Virus record (IMG/VR): IMGVR_UViG_3300043466_000510
Coordinates: 1 to 25,483 of that record
DNA length: 25,483 nt
Reading direction: 5' to 3' (one strand)
From: a virus
Shown: positions 14,939 to 21,767 of the stretch, one piece after another
Numbering within the stretch: the stretch's first letter is position 1
Layout: the number at the start of each line of letters is the position of its first letter
Notes under the pieces: generated by a model
What the model saw: only the letters and a program-made list of their open reading frames with translations
What the model was told of the DNA's origin: nothing
The model's database searches: none
Position numbers and translations under genes: made by a program

Positions 14939-15535
14939 ATGAAAGAAGAAGAAGTTAAAGTCATCGAATACACGATAGACGATAGCGGTTATTTAGGAGT
15001 TCACGCAATGTCATTAGTTGAGAATCCTGCAATTGAAGTGGACTTTGTAGCATTGTCAAAAACACGCAAGGTGCAACAAGCAGCCATTGAGGAAGGTGAA
15101 AGAAAAATGGTATATGGTGCGGTGATGATTCCCGAGCAATTGATATACAGAGTTGATTCGATGAAGCGTGAATACTACTGCAAATACTCCAAAGAAACCA
15201 TCAACAAAATCGCGCAAGAATACCTTAAAAGAAATATGCATCACAACTCAAATTTGGAACACGAAATCCCAGTTGTTGGATGCACGGTTGTGGAGTCTTG
15301 GATAGTGGAAGGTCAGCACGACAAGAGCCAAAACTTTGGATTCTCTTTCCCCGAAGGCACGTGGTGCATTGGAATGAAGATTGATAACGATGAGGTGTGG
15401 CAATCAATCAAACAAGGTGACGTTAAAGGCTTTTCACTTGAAGGATTCTTTACTGAAATCAGTGATGAATATATGACTCAACAAGAGATCGAAAAGATAA
15501 TGAAAGAACTCGAAAACGAGTTAAGCGGATTGTAA
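14939..15535 (+). CDS. Prohead serine protease (XkdF-like)
   Basis: The 198-aa protein resembles XkdF-type phage head-maturation proteases. Key segments are VYGAVMIPEQLIYRVD (58-73), KYSKETINKIAQEYLKRN (82-99), NSNLEHEIP with His108 as the likely catalytic base, ESWIVEGQHDKS (119-130) and GFSLEGFF (164-171) with the candidate Ser166. It would cleave the scaffold and capsid protein during head maturation. It starts two bases after the tape measure stop and is followed by two hairpin terminators, separating it from the scaffold and capsid genes. Confidence 0.75.
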   Translation: MKEEEVKVIEYTIDDSGYLGVHAMSLVENPAIEVDFVALSKTRKVQQAAIEEGERKMVYGAVMIPEQLIYRVDSMKREYYCKYSKETINKIAQEYLKRNMHHNSNLEHEIPVVGCTVVESWIVEGQHDKSQNFGFSFPEGTWCIGMKIDNDEVWQSIKQGDVKGFSLEGFFTEISDEYMTQQEIEKIMKELENELSGL

Positions 15536-15540
15536 CGATT

Positions 15541-15564
15541 ACACCTTGTGCAGGTGTTTTATTT
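15541..15564 (+). terminator. Intrinsic terminator after the protease gene
   Basis: ACACCT (15541-15546) pairs perfectly with AGGTGT (15552-15557) around a 5-nt loop, followed by TTTATTT. It sits five bases after the protease stop. Confidence 0.65.
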
Positions 15565-15574
15565 ACCCGACAAA

Positions 15575-15607
15575 AAAGGCCTTCCACGTTTGGAGGGCCT
15601 TTCTTGT
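15575..15607. terminator. Second strong hairpin terminator
   Basis: AAAGGCCTTCCA (15575-15586) pairs with TGGAGGGCCTTT (15591-15602) across a CGTT loop, giving 12 bp with a single G-U pair. A-rich sequence before it (AAAAAA from 15572) and T-rich sequence after it mean it may act in both directions. It follows the weaker hairpin as a tandem terminator. Confidence 0.65.
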
Positions 15608-15703
15608 GAAACCGAAACAACTAAACAAACTAAAAAAACACATTACAACGGGAACAAAAGTAGGGGTTTTGCTACTTACTCAAAGAAAAAGTAAAACATA
15701 GAT

Positions 15704-16291
15704 ATGAACAAAGTAAGTGAAATCGTTTCCAAATATGCAGACCGCTTGAAGGCCTTTGGTATTCAGTTGTCCGCAGAAGGGGAAATCACAAAAGAAGCTC
15801 AAATGGCAATGGCCGTTTTAGCTGATGGCACGGAGGTATATTCTCCCGATGCTGAATTTAAAGTAGGTAGTGAACTTTTCATTATGGATGGTGACGGCAA
15901 CCCCGTTCCTGCACCTGATGGAGAACACACAACCGCTGAAGGTAAAGTAATCGTGGTTGCAGGTGGTGTAATCACAGAGATTAAAGAACCAATGGAAGAA
16001 GAGCCAAAGGTAGAAATCGAAATCGAAGAAGAAAAGCAAGCTGCTTTTGAAGGTGTAAGCAAAGAGGAATTTGAGTCTACAATCAATTCATTGGTTGAAG
16101 CTTTCGAAGCAAAGATTGCCGCTCTAAATGCAGAGAAAGAAACTCTTTCTTCTACTATCGAAAAGATGAGCAAGCAACCTGCAGTTGATAGCGTTAAGAA
16201 GTCTACTTCAGTTGCTAAATCAGAGCCTATCAACTTGGCGAAAATGGATTCTAAAAACAGAATCTTTTCAATTATAAATAAGTACAAATAA
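15704..16291 (+). CDS. Capsid scaffolding protein with decoration-like N-terminus
   Basis: This is a 195-aa acidic protein just upstream of the major capsid gene. Residues 39-93 (LADGTEVYSPDAEFKVGSEL, GDGNPVPAPDGEHTTAEGKV, then IVVAGGVITEIKE) look like a small beta domain of the kind seen in capsid-decoration or scaffold proteins. A charged linker (EPMEEEPKVEIEIEEEK) and a coiled coil (about 113-150) follow, then a C-terminal basic end (KNRIFSIINKYK) typical of scaffolds that bind capsid protein. The protease gene just upstream probably cleaves it. It sits behind two terminators, so it needs its own promoter or readthrough. Confidence 0.7.
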   Translation: MNKVSEIVSKYADRLKAFGIQLSAEGEITKEAQMAMAVLADGTEVYSPDAEFKVGSELFIMDGDGNPVPAPDGEHTTAEGKVIVVAGGVITEIKEPMEEEPKVEIEIEEEKQAAFEGVSKEEFESTINSLVEAFEAKIAALNAEKETLSSTIEKMSKQPAVDSVKKSTSVAKSEPINLAKMDSKNRIFSIINKYK

Positions 16292-16309
16292 AAATAAAAA
16301 AAGAAAAAA

Positions 16310-17227
16310 ATGGCTGATTCATTGACAATCACAAGCACCTATGCAGGTGAACTCGCGTTACCATATATCAACGCTGCCATCCTTTCAGGGGACACTTTGG
16401 CAAAAGGATATGTAACTTTGAAAGAAGGAGTTAAGTACAAGGCTGTATTAAAGAAGTTGGCTAACTCAGCTTCATTGGTTCAAGCTGCTGCTTGTGACTT
16501 CACTCAACAAGGTTCTTTGACTTTGACTGAGTCAATTTTGACCGTTACAGATTTGATGACTAATCTTGAACTTTGCAAAAAAGAATTTGCACAAGATTGG
16601 GAAGCTGCTGCAACTGGTCGTGGATTCATTAACGATGTAGTTCCTGCTAACTTTGCAGAGTTCTTAATCGGATATGCTGCTGCTAAAGTTGGTGAAACTA
16701 TCGAGTACACAATTTGGCAAGGTGATACAGGTGGAACTTACGCTTCATTTGACGGATTTGAAAAGAAGTTGAAGGCTGGATTGAGTGGTTCTGCTGATCA
16801 AACTTGGGCTGCTACTTTAGATGTAACTACTGTTATTGCTAATATGAATGCAGTTATCAACGCTTTGCCTGCTGCTTTGATTGGTTCACCTGAAACCAAG
16901 TTGTATGTTAACCGTGCTACTGCTCAGTTTTATCGCCAAGCAGTATCTGCTTTAGGTTATGCTAATTTGTTCCAAGCTTCTGAAGATTTCAACTTGCAAT
17001 TTAACGGATACGACATTTATGTTTGTCCTGGTATTTCAACTGGAACTGTGATTGCAGCACAACCTTCAAACTTGTTTGTTGGTGTTGATGCTAACTCTGA
17101 TTTCGCTGAAGTGAAAGTAGTTGATATGTCGATGACTGATGCATCTGATAACGTACGCATGGCAATGAGATTCCGTACTGGAGTTCAAGTAGGTGTATTG
17201 ACTGACTGCGTAATCGGTCACAACTAA
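16310..17227 (+). CDS. Major capsid protein (HK97-like fold)
   Basis: The 305-aa protein has the size and pattern of a Bacteroidota phage major capsid protein. It has a short N-terminal arm, an LTVTDLMTNLELCKKEFAQDW segment near residue 76, and a central helix-rich domain (KLYVNRATAQFYRQAVSALG, about 196-215). The end is beta-rich (NVRMAMRFRTGVQVGV). Such proteins form the icosahedral head. The codon use (many GCT, GTT, ACT) differs from neighbouring genes, as expected for a highly expressed protein. It has an A-rich leader with no Shine-Dalgarno site and is followed by a strong terminator. Confidence 0.8.
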   Translation: MADSLTITSTYAGELALPYINAAILSGDTLAKGYVTLKEGVKYKAVLKKLANSASLVQAAACDFTQQGSLTLTESILTVTDLMTNLELCKKEFAQDWEAAATGRGFINDVVPANFAEFLIGYAAAKVGETIEYTIWQGDTGGTYASFDGFEKKLKAGLSGSADQTWAATLDVTTVIANMNAVINALPAALIGSPETKLYVNRATAQFYRQAVSALGYANLFQASEDFNLQFNGYDIYVCPGISTGTVIAAQPSNLFVGVDANSDFAEVKVVDMSMTDASDNVRMAMRFRTGVQVGVLTDCVIGHN

Positions 17228-17241
17228 TTTAACCACAAGTA

Positions 17242-17280
17242 AAGGGGAAGGTGGTTAGTTCTACCTTCCCTTTATTTTAA
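17242..17280 (+). terminator. Terminator after the major capsid gene
   Basis: GGGAAGGT (17245-17252) pairs perfectly with ACCTTCCC (17263-17270), with further pairs on both sides, then TTTATTTTAA. It gives high MCP message its own end, although readthrough must continue into the next gene unless a promoter is present. Confidence 0.7.
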
Positions 17281-17300
17281 CTAATAAAAAATATAATAAT

Positions 17301-17843
17301 ATGGCTTGTGAATTAACTGCAGGATTTATGTTAGATTGTAAAGATACAATCGGTGGAATCAAAGCAATCTACTTGCAGCAACACGCTGACTTTTTAAGCG
17401 GTATCAGTATTGATGGTGCTGAAGAAGTTAATGGATTGCCAGCTGCAACCATCTATAAATACATTTGTCCAAAACACACTGGTAGCTTCACCGAGGAGGT
17501 GGCTTCAAGCGTTGAGAACGGTACAATTTTTTACACTCAAACGGTAACGGCTACATTCTTTAAGTTGTCTGCTCCACGCAGAAAGCAATTAGAGTTGCTT
17601 GGTAAAAATCGTTTGGTTGTATTTGTACAAGACAACAATGACAATATCTGGATGGTTGGCCGTTTCGATGGTGCTGAAGTAACTGCTGCATCTACTGCAA
17701 CTGGAGTTGCCAAAGGTGACTTGAATGGTTATACAATTACTCTAACTGCTGAAGAAAAAAATAAGGCTTACAGATTGGAGTCATTCACTTCAATTCCTTT
17801 CGATAACTTCGCAGATATTGACGTTGAAGCACCTACTATTTAA
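17301..17843 (+). CDS. Probable tail tube protein
   Basis: This 180-aa protein starts MACELTAGFMLDCKDTIGGI and has the beta-rich form of a tail tube protein. It has a mid segment (AATIYKYICPKHTGSFTEEV), a conserved arm (NDNIWMVGRFDGAEVTAAS) and a C-terminal GDLNGYTITLTAEEKNKAYR. The last part matches the ...NGYxITLTxxExxxAY pattern I know from phage tube proteins. Like the MCP it has preferred codons, so it is likely made in many copies. Its place between capsid and portal is odd but seen in rearranged phages. The call is by pattern and context. Confidence 0.6.
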   Translation: MACELTAGFMLDCKDTIGGIKAIYLQQHADFLSGISIDGAEEVNGLPAATIYKYICPKHTGSFTEEVASSVENGTIFYTQTVTATFFKLSAPRRKQLELLGKNRLVVFVQDNNDNIWMVGRFDGAEVTAASTATGVAKGDLNGYTITLTAEEKNKAYRLESFTSIPFDNFADIDVEAPTI

Positions 17844-17844
17844 T

Positions 17845-17852
17845 TATCTTTG
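17845..17852 (+). promoter_or_regulatory. -7 box of a promoter before the 134-aa gene
   Basis: TATCTTTG matches TAnnTTTG exactly, two bases after the stop of the tail tube gene. Transcription would start near 17857-17859, at or one or two bases before the ATG at 17860, so the message would be nearly leaderless. Confidence 0.5.
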
Positions 17853-17873
17853 TAAGTAGATGAATTACTTACA
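17851..17873 (+). promoter_or_regulatory. Hairpin presenting the start codon in its loop
   Basis: TGTAAGTA (17851-17858) pairs perfectly with TACTTACA (17866-17873). The 7-nt loop GATGAAT holds the ATG at 17860-17862. It would control start access on readthrough transcripts from the tail tube gene; transcripts from the local promoter would lack most of the left arm. Confidence 0.5.
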
Positions 17874-18264
17874 GACAAATACTGCATCTCAAAACCTCCT
17901 TCTCTCTTTAGAGGAGGGGGCTTTGCTTTTACCAACGTTTGAGTATTATTTATTGATACTTCAAAACGAAATTACATTAGAAAAATTTGCGGTTATTCCA
18001 ACGCTAATTAGTACAAATGAAAGAATCTCAATTTTGTCAATTAGTACAAATGCAGATGATGCCGTTAATGGCAGCATTCTCATTACTGAAGGAGGTCGTT
18101 ATAACTACGTTATATACGGTCAAAATTCGGTTGGCAACCTTGACCCTACTGATCCTGATGTGGTTGGAGAAATTAAGCGTGGCTATATTGAATTCAATAC
18201 GCTAACCCAATATTTTGACCAACCTTCACTAACCATCCCAAACGATATAGAATACAATGGCTAA
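17860..18264 (+). CDS. Small structural protein, 134 aa
   Basis: The N-terminus (MNYLQTNTASQNLLLSLEEG, then TFEYYLLILQNEITLEKFAV) and the SISTNADDAVNGSILITEGG / YNYVIYGQNSVGNLDP segments belong to a small beta-rich protein that I know from Bacteroidota phages beside the portal gene. Its role is not established; a capsid cement or neck protein is possible. The start lies in a hairpin loop and behind a promoter box. A terminator-like hairpin falls within codons 12-24. An in-frame 14-nt repeat (AATTAGTACAAATG, 18006 and 18039) encodes the two ISTN units. It overlaps the portal start by eight bases. Confidence 0.65.
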   Translation: MNYLQTNTASQNLLLSLEEGALLLPTFEYYLLILQNEITLEKFAVIPTLISTNERISILSISTNADDAVNGSILITEGGRYNYVIYGQNSVGNLDPTDPDVVGEIKRGYIEFNTLTQYFDQPSLTIPNDIEYNG

Positions 18265-20263
18265 TCTGATAGACGAAATAAAGCAAAGAGTTGGAGCAAC
18301 TCAAATAGAGATGGCGAAATACGTCAAGATTGCGCCTATTGAAATTGAAGATAGAAAAGGATGGGTGAGTTATGGGGAGGCAAATGCCTTTCCACAATAT
18401 TTAATTGAACTTTATAACGAGTCACCAATACACGGTGCGCTCGTTAACTCGATATCTTATATGATTGCAGGCCGTGAAATGACTGCATCAACAACACAAG
18501 CAGTAAGCGAAATCAAAAGGTTGTCAATTGATAAGATTGTTAACGCTACTGCGTTAGATTTGAAGCTACACGGTGGCTTTTATTGGGAGGTAATATGGTC
18601 AATGGATAGAAGTACCATTGCACAAGTTAACCATCTACCATTTGAAAACTGCCGTTTGGCTTGTAGTGATGAGGATGATTCCATCACTGGTATTTGGTAT
18701 TCAAGAGATTGGTCAAATATCAGAAAGAAAAAGAATGAGCCGAGGTATATTGCGATGTTCAATGAGGAACACAAAGAAGCACTACCAAAGCAAGTTCTAT
18801 TTGTTCACCATATGATGGTTGGAAGTGAGTACTATCCCAAGCCTGATTACGTTGGTGCGATAAATGAGATTGAAAAGATGAGGCAGTTGAGTGAGTATCA
18901 AGTGAACTTGATTCTTAACGGTTTCTTCCCCTCATTAATTGCATCTTTCAACAACGGTATACCTTCACTCGAAGAACAACATATGATTAAAAATCAGTTG
19001 ACTGCATCTATTCAAGGCGCAGAAAATGCTGGTAAGGTGTTGACCTTCTTTAACGAAGAAAGAGATAGAGGGGTTGAGTTTACTCCGTTTCCAGTTAGTG
19101 ATATGGATAAGCAATTCACCACGTTGGTAGACCAAGCGGTTGAAAGCATTTTAGTTAGCCATCGTGTAACGTCACCTTTGTTATTTGGTGTAAGAGATGG
19201 CGGTGGATTGGGTTCAAATACAGATGAAATGAAAACTGCATTGCGCATATTTTCACGTCAAGTTATTGATCCATTCCAAAGATTAATTACAGATGCAGCT
19301 GAAACACTCCTTGCATCTTTTGGAGTCATTGCAAATTGTACCATAGTGCAAAATGATTTGCTTACTGATGAGGTAGTAACTGATGCAGGAACAACAACTG
19401 CAAGCGTTGACGTTGCAAGTCAAGCTTTGAATGGAGCGCAAATAGCATCACTCCTTGAAATCATTGTTCAGACTACTGCGAATGTGTTAACCATACCATC
19501 TGCAAAGGCAATTACAAAAGCTGCATTCCCTATGTTGGGAGATGTTGAAATCAATAACATTTTTGACAACTTATCCAACGTAGTTATTGACCCTACTCAA
19601 GTAGTTCAAAAAAAAAAAGTTGAGTGCGAACACCAAAGCGTTTCTAAAATTTGCTGTTCATCAGAAAAAGATTTCACTGATGAGGAAGGAAAACAATTTA
19701 TTGAGGACTTAAAAAGTAAAGCTGAATATATTGATTCAGAAGAATGGGAATTGATAAGCGAGGAGGAGGTTACTGATCCCGAAAATGAATTGAACTTTAC
19801 CTCTGAAATGTTCAATAAGATGCCATCAATGTCGGATGCAAATGGAGGGGAGAAAAGTAATTGGGGTGATGCAGGATTGTATAAATTACGTTATGCATAT
19901 TCACAAAATCTATCCGCTAACTCACGTGAATTCTGCGTTGAGATGGTCGGCTTATCCGTGAAGGGTGCGGTATTCAGATATGAGGACATTGAGAATATGA
20001 GTGAGAAAGGAGTTAATGGAGATTTCGCACCAACTGGGGCATCAAATTATTCCATCTTCCGCTACCTTGGGGGGTCATTTTGCCATCATTTTTGGAGGCG
20101 TCAAATTTATGTAAGGAAAAGAGATAGCAAAGGAAGGATTTTACCAAATGAAGGTCTTGAAAACGATAAGCGTGTAGGTAATAACCCATATGTGCCAAAG
20201 AAAGGAATAGAAGGAACTGCGCCAATCAATAGACCAGGAAGAGGTTCACTAAAATATGCATAA
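18257..20263 (+). CDS. Portal protein with C-terminal extension
   Basis: Residues 1-450 look like a phage portal: an N-terminal ISYMIAGREM segment, an EVIWSMDRSTIAQVNHLPFE stretch near 115, ALPKQVLFVHHMM, a long helix (LVDQAVESILVSHRVTSPLL) and GGGLGSNTDEMKTALRIF near 320. It forms the dodecameric ring for DNA entry and exit. At residues 451-454 (QKKK) an 11-A run marks the boundary to a second part (to 668), containing LYKLRYAYSQNLSANSREFC, RYEDIENMSEKGVNGDFAP and YSIFRYLGGSFCHHFWRRQI. That part is seen in proteins linked to portals in Bacteroidota phages, function unknown. An ending at the A-run would leave a normal-sized portal of about 455 aa. Confidence 0.8.
   Translation: MANLIDEIKQRVGATQIEMAKYVKIAPIEIEDRKGWVSYGEANAFPQYLIELYNESPIHGALVNSISYMIAGREMTASTTQAVSEIKRLSIDKIVNATALDLKLHGGFYWEVIWSMDRSTIAQVNHLPFENCRLACSDEDDSITGIWYSRDWSNIRKKKNEPRYIAMFNEEHKEALPKQVLFVHHMMVGSEYYPKPDYVGAINEIEKMRQLSEYQVNLILNGFFPSLIASFNNGIPSLEEQHMIKNQLTASIQGAENAGKVLTFFNEERDRGVEFTPFPVSDMDKQFTTLVDQAVESILVSHRVTSPLLFGVRDGGGLGSNTDEMKTALRIFSRQVIDPFQRLITDAAETLLASFGVIANCTIVQNDLLTDEVVTDAGTTTASVDVASQALNGAQIASLLEIIVQTTANVLTIPSAKAITKAAFPMLGDVEINNIFDNLSNVVIDPTQVVQKKKVECEHQSVSKICCSSEKDFTDEEGKQFIEDLKSKAEYIDSEEWELISEEEVTDPENELNFTSEMFNKMPSMSDANGGEKSNWGDAGLYKLRYAYSQNLSANSREFCVEMVGLSVKGAVFRYEDIENMSEKGVNGDFAPTGASNYSIFRYLGGSFCHHFWRRQIYVRKRDSKGRILPNEGLENDKRVGNNPYVPKKGIEGTAPINRPGRGSLKYA
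19608..19618 (+). other. Eleven-A slippery run at the portal domain boundary
   Basis: The zero frame reads CAA AAA AAA AAA GTT. A -1 shift reads AAA AGT TGA, placing a stop at 19621-19623. This is the same logic as dnaX, where -1 slippage on an A-run makes a short form. Transcript slippage or a sequencing indel would also act here. Confidence 0.5.
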
Positions 20264-20278
20264 TTAAAACGAATTAAA

Positions 20279-20854
20279 ATGCCAATACCACAAGAAATAT
20301 TATTGATAAATGAGGACTACATCAAGAAGTTCACACCGTTAACCGATGCAGTTGATCCCAACCTCATCAGACCTGCTATTTATTTGGCACAAGATAAGTA
20401 TTTGACCAACTTTTTGGGTACAAATTTGACGGTAAAATTGAAAGCTGATGTTAGTGGTGGCACGTTGACTGGTGACTATGAAACATTACTGAACGAATAC
20501 GTCTTAAAGGTGGTGTTATGGTGGACTATGGTAGAACTTTACCCATCTCTTTTGTATAAACACGACAACGGTAACTTGGTTAGTAGACAAAGTGAGGACA
20601 CAACTCCAGTCACAAAGAGTGAAATGGAATCATTGAAGGAAGCTGCACGTCAAAACGCAAGATGGTATACCAAAAGAATGGTTGATTATTTGTGTTTTAA
20701 TTCAACGTTGTTTCCTGAATATACCAACAATACTGACAACAACATTTTCCCTGATAGAAACCCATACGGAAAGAGTAACTTTTTAATAACAAATTCCTAT
20801 AAAGAATGGCGCAACAAGTGGTCAATAAAAGACTTTCTCCCTCCATCGTATTAA
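20279..20854 (+). CDS. Head-tail adaptor (DUF6712-like)
   Basis: This 191-aa protein matches the Bacteroidota head-tail adaptor type: an N-terminal EILLINEDYIKKFTPL, VDPNLIRPAIYLAQDKYL, a long helix (YETLLNEYVLKVVLWWTMVE) with YPSLLYKHDNGNLVSR, then RQNARWYTKRMVDYLC and a C-terminal NSYKEWRNKW. Such proteins sit under the portal and connect head to tail. It starts 15 bases after the portal stop, consistent with that job. The 3' end overlaps the 35-aa gene by 49 bases. Confidence 0.65.
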   Translation: MPIPQEILLINEDYIKKFTPLTDAVDPNLIRPAIYLAQDKYLTNFLGTNLTVKLKADVSGGTLTGDYETLLNEYVLKVVLWWTMVELYPSLLYKHDNGNLVSRQSEDTTPVTKSEMESLKEAARQNARWYTKRMVDYLCFNSTLFPEYTNNTDNNIFPDRNPYGKSNFLITNSYKEWRNKWSIKDFLPPSY

Positions 20855-20913
20855 AGCGAAAAGAGTACGAAAAGCTATTGAAACAATACTTAAAAAAGCA
20901 GGAAAAAAGATGA
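20806..20913 (+). CDS. Small basic protein, 35 aa, overlapping the adaptor end
   Basis: The ATG at 20806 lies in another frame inside the end of the adaptor gene, and the stop overlaps the holin ATG (ATGA). The peptide (MAQQVVNKRLSPSIVLKRKE, then a Lys-rich helix YEKLLKQYLKKQEKR) is strongly basic. Being the only open frame that bridges the adaptor and the holin, it may couple their translation or be a real small DNA- or membrane-binding protein. The overlap lowers confidence. Confidence 0.45.
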   Translation: MAQQVVNKRLSPSIVLKRKEYEKLLKQYLKKQEKR

Positions 20914-21317
20914 AGGTAAAGTTGTGGTTGTTGGGTATTGCAACGGTCTTTTTGCCCATCAAAGAACTGATGATTACCATTGGTTTTTTGGTTGCAATGG
21001 ATATGGTGGTAGGTGTGTGGAAAGCTATCAAATTAGGTCAGCGAATTAGGTCACGCAGGATGAGTGATACCATCACTAAATTGATGTTGTATCAAATAGC
21101 AATCGTAAGCGGATTCTTGATAGAAACTTACATAATAGATCAACTTATCCCCATCACTAAGTTAATTGCAACCGTGGTAGCCATCATTGAATTCAAATCA
21201 ATCATTGAAAGTATTGAGTCTGTAACTGGTAAGGATTTGTGGAGCAAGATTAAGACAATCATTGGAAGGAAATCAGAAGATATAACCGATGCGATGACTG
21301 ATGGAAAAGGTAAGTAA
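20910..21317 (+). CDS. Phage holin
   Basis: The 135-aa protein has several membrane helices: residues about 4-17, 21-39 (ITIGFLVAMDMVVGVWKAI), 60-77 (LYQIAIVSGFLIETYIID) and 81-95 (ITKLIATVVAIIEF). A polar tail follows (GRKSEDITDAMTDGKGK). The D30-x3-G-x2-KA pattern, the SRRMSD loop and a last helix leading into SIIESIESVTG match a common holin type in phages of Bacteroidota. It would form the lesion that lets the endolysin cross the inner membrane. It overlaps the endolysin ATG by 17 bases. Confidence 0.7.
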   Translation: MKVKLWLLGIATVFLPIKELMITIGFLVAMDMVVGVWKAIKLGQRIRSRRMSDTITKLMLYQIAIVSGFLIETYIIDQLIPITKLIATVVAIIEFKSIIESIESVTGKDLWSKIKTIIGRKSEDITDAMTDGKGK

Positions 21318-21762
21318 GTACGTAAGCTACAAAGAGGTAACGCATAGCAATCAAGCGACTGCGCTACGAATTGGTAACGTTCCAAATGCTGAACAATTGG
21401 GCAATCTAAAGTTAGTTTGCACTAACATATTCGACAAAGTCCGTGAGCATTTCGGAAAGCCTATTGGTATATCATCAGGATTCAGAAGCGTTGAACTTAA
21501 TACACGTATAGGCGGTTCAAAAAGTTCACAACATATGCAAGGTAAAGCGTTGGATATTGATGCAGATATTCACGGTGGCATAAATAACAAAGAGATATTT
21601 GATTACATCAAAAATAATTGTACATTTGACCAACTTATATGGGAGTTCGGAAGTGAGAATGCACCATCTTGGGTTCACGTATCTTACAACAAGGAAGGAA
21701 ACAGAGGTCAGATATTGCGTGCGGTCAAGAGTGGTGGTAGGACAGTTTACCAACCATTCTAA
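21301..21762 (+). CDS. Endolysin, M15-family peptidase
   Basis: This 153-aa protein has the M15 zinc-peptidase signatures: SSGFRSVELNTRIGG (58-72), then SQHMQGKALDID (76-87) with zinc ligands His78 and Asp85, and WVHVSY (125-130) with the third ligand His126. Glu115 in IWEFG may be the catalytic residue. It cleaves peptide links of peptidoglycan (D-Ala- or L-Ala-D-Glu-type). No signal peptide is seen, so it depends on the holin. It overlaps the holin end by 17 bases and is followed by the phosphoesterase six bases later. Confidence 0.8.
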   Translation: MEKVSKYVSYKEVTHSNQATALRIGNVPNAEQLGNLKLVCTNIFDKVREHFGKPIGISSGFRSVELNTRIGGSKSSQHMQGKALDIDADIHGGINNKEIFDYIKNNCTFDQLIWEFGSENAPSWVHVSYNKEGNRGQILRAVKSGGRTVYQPF

Positions 21763-21767
21763 AATAT

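Noticed and set aside
15799-16338. 179-aa open frame on the minus strand opposite the scaffold and capsid start
   Set aside because: It is Ser/Thr-rich mirror coding of a strongly supported plus-strand gene, has no promoter or leader of its own, and crosses a gene boundary.
18006-18052. Direct repeat AATTAGTACAAATG as a mobile or regulatory repeat
   Set aside because: The copies are 33 bases apart, in frame, and encode the same ISTN unit, so they fit a protein repeat or chance codon reuse.
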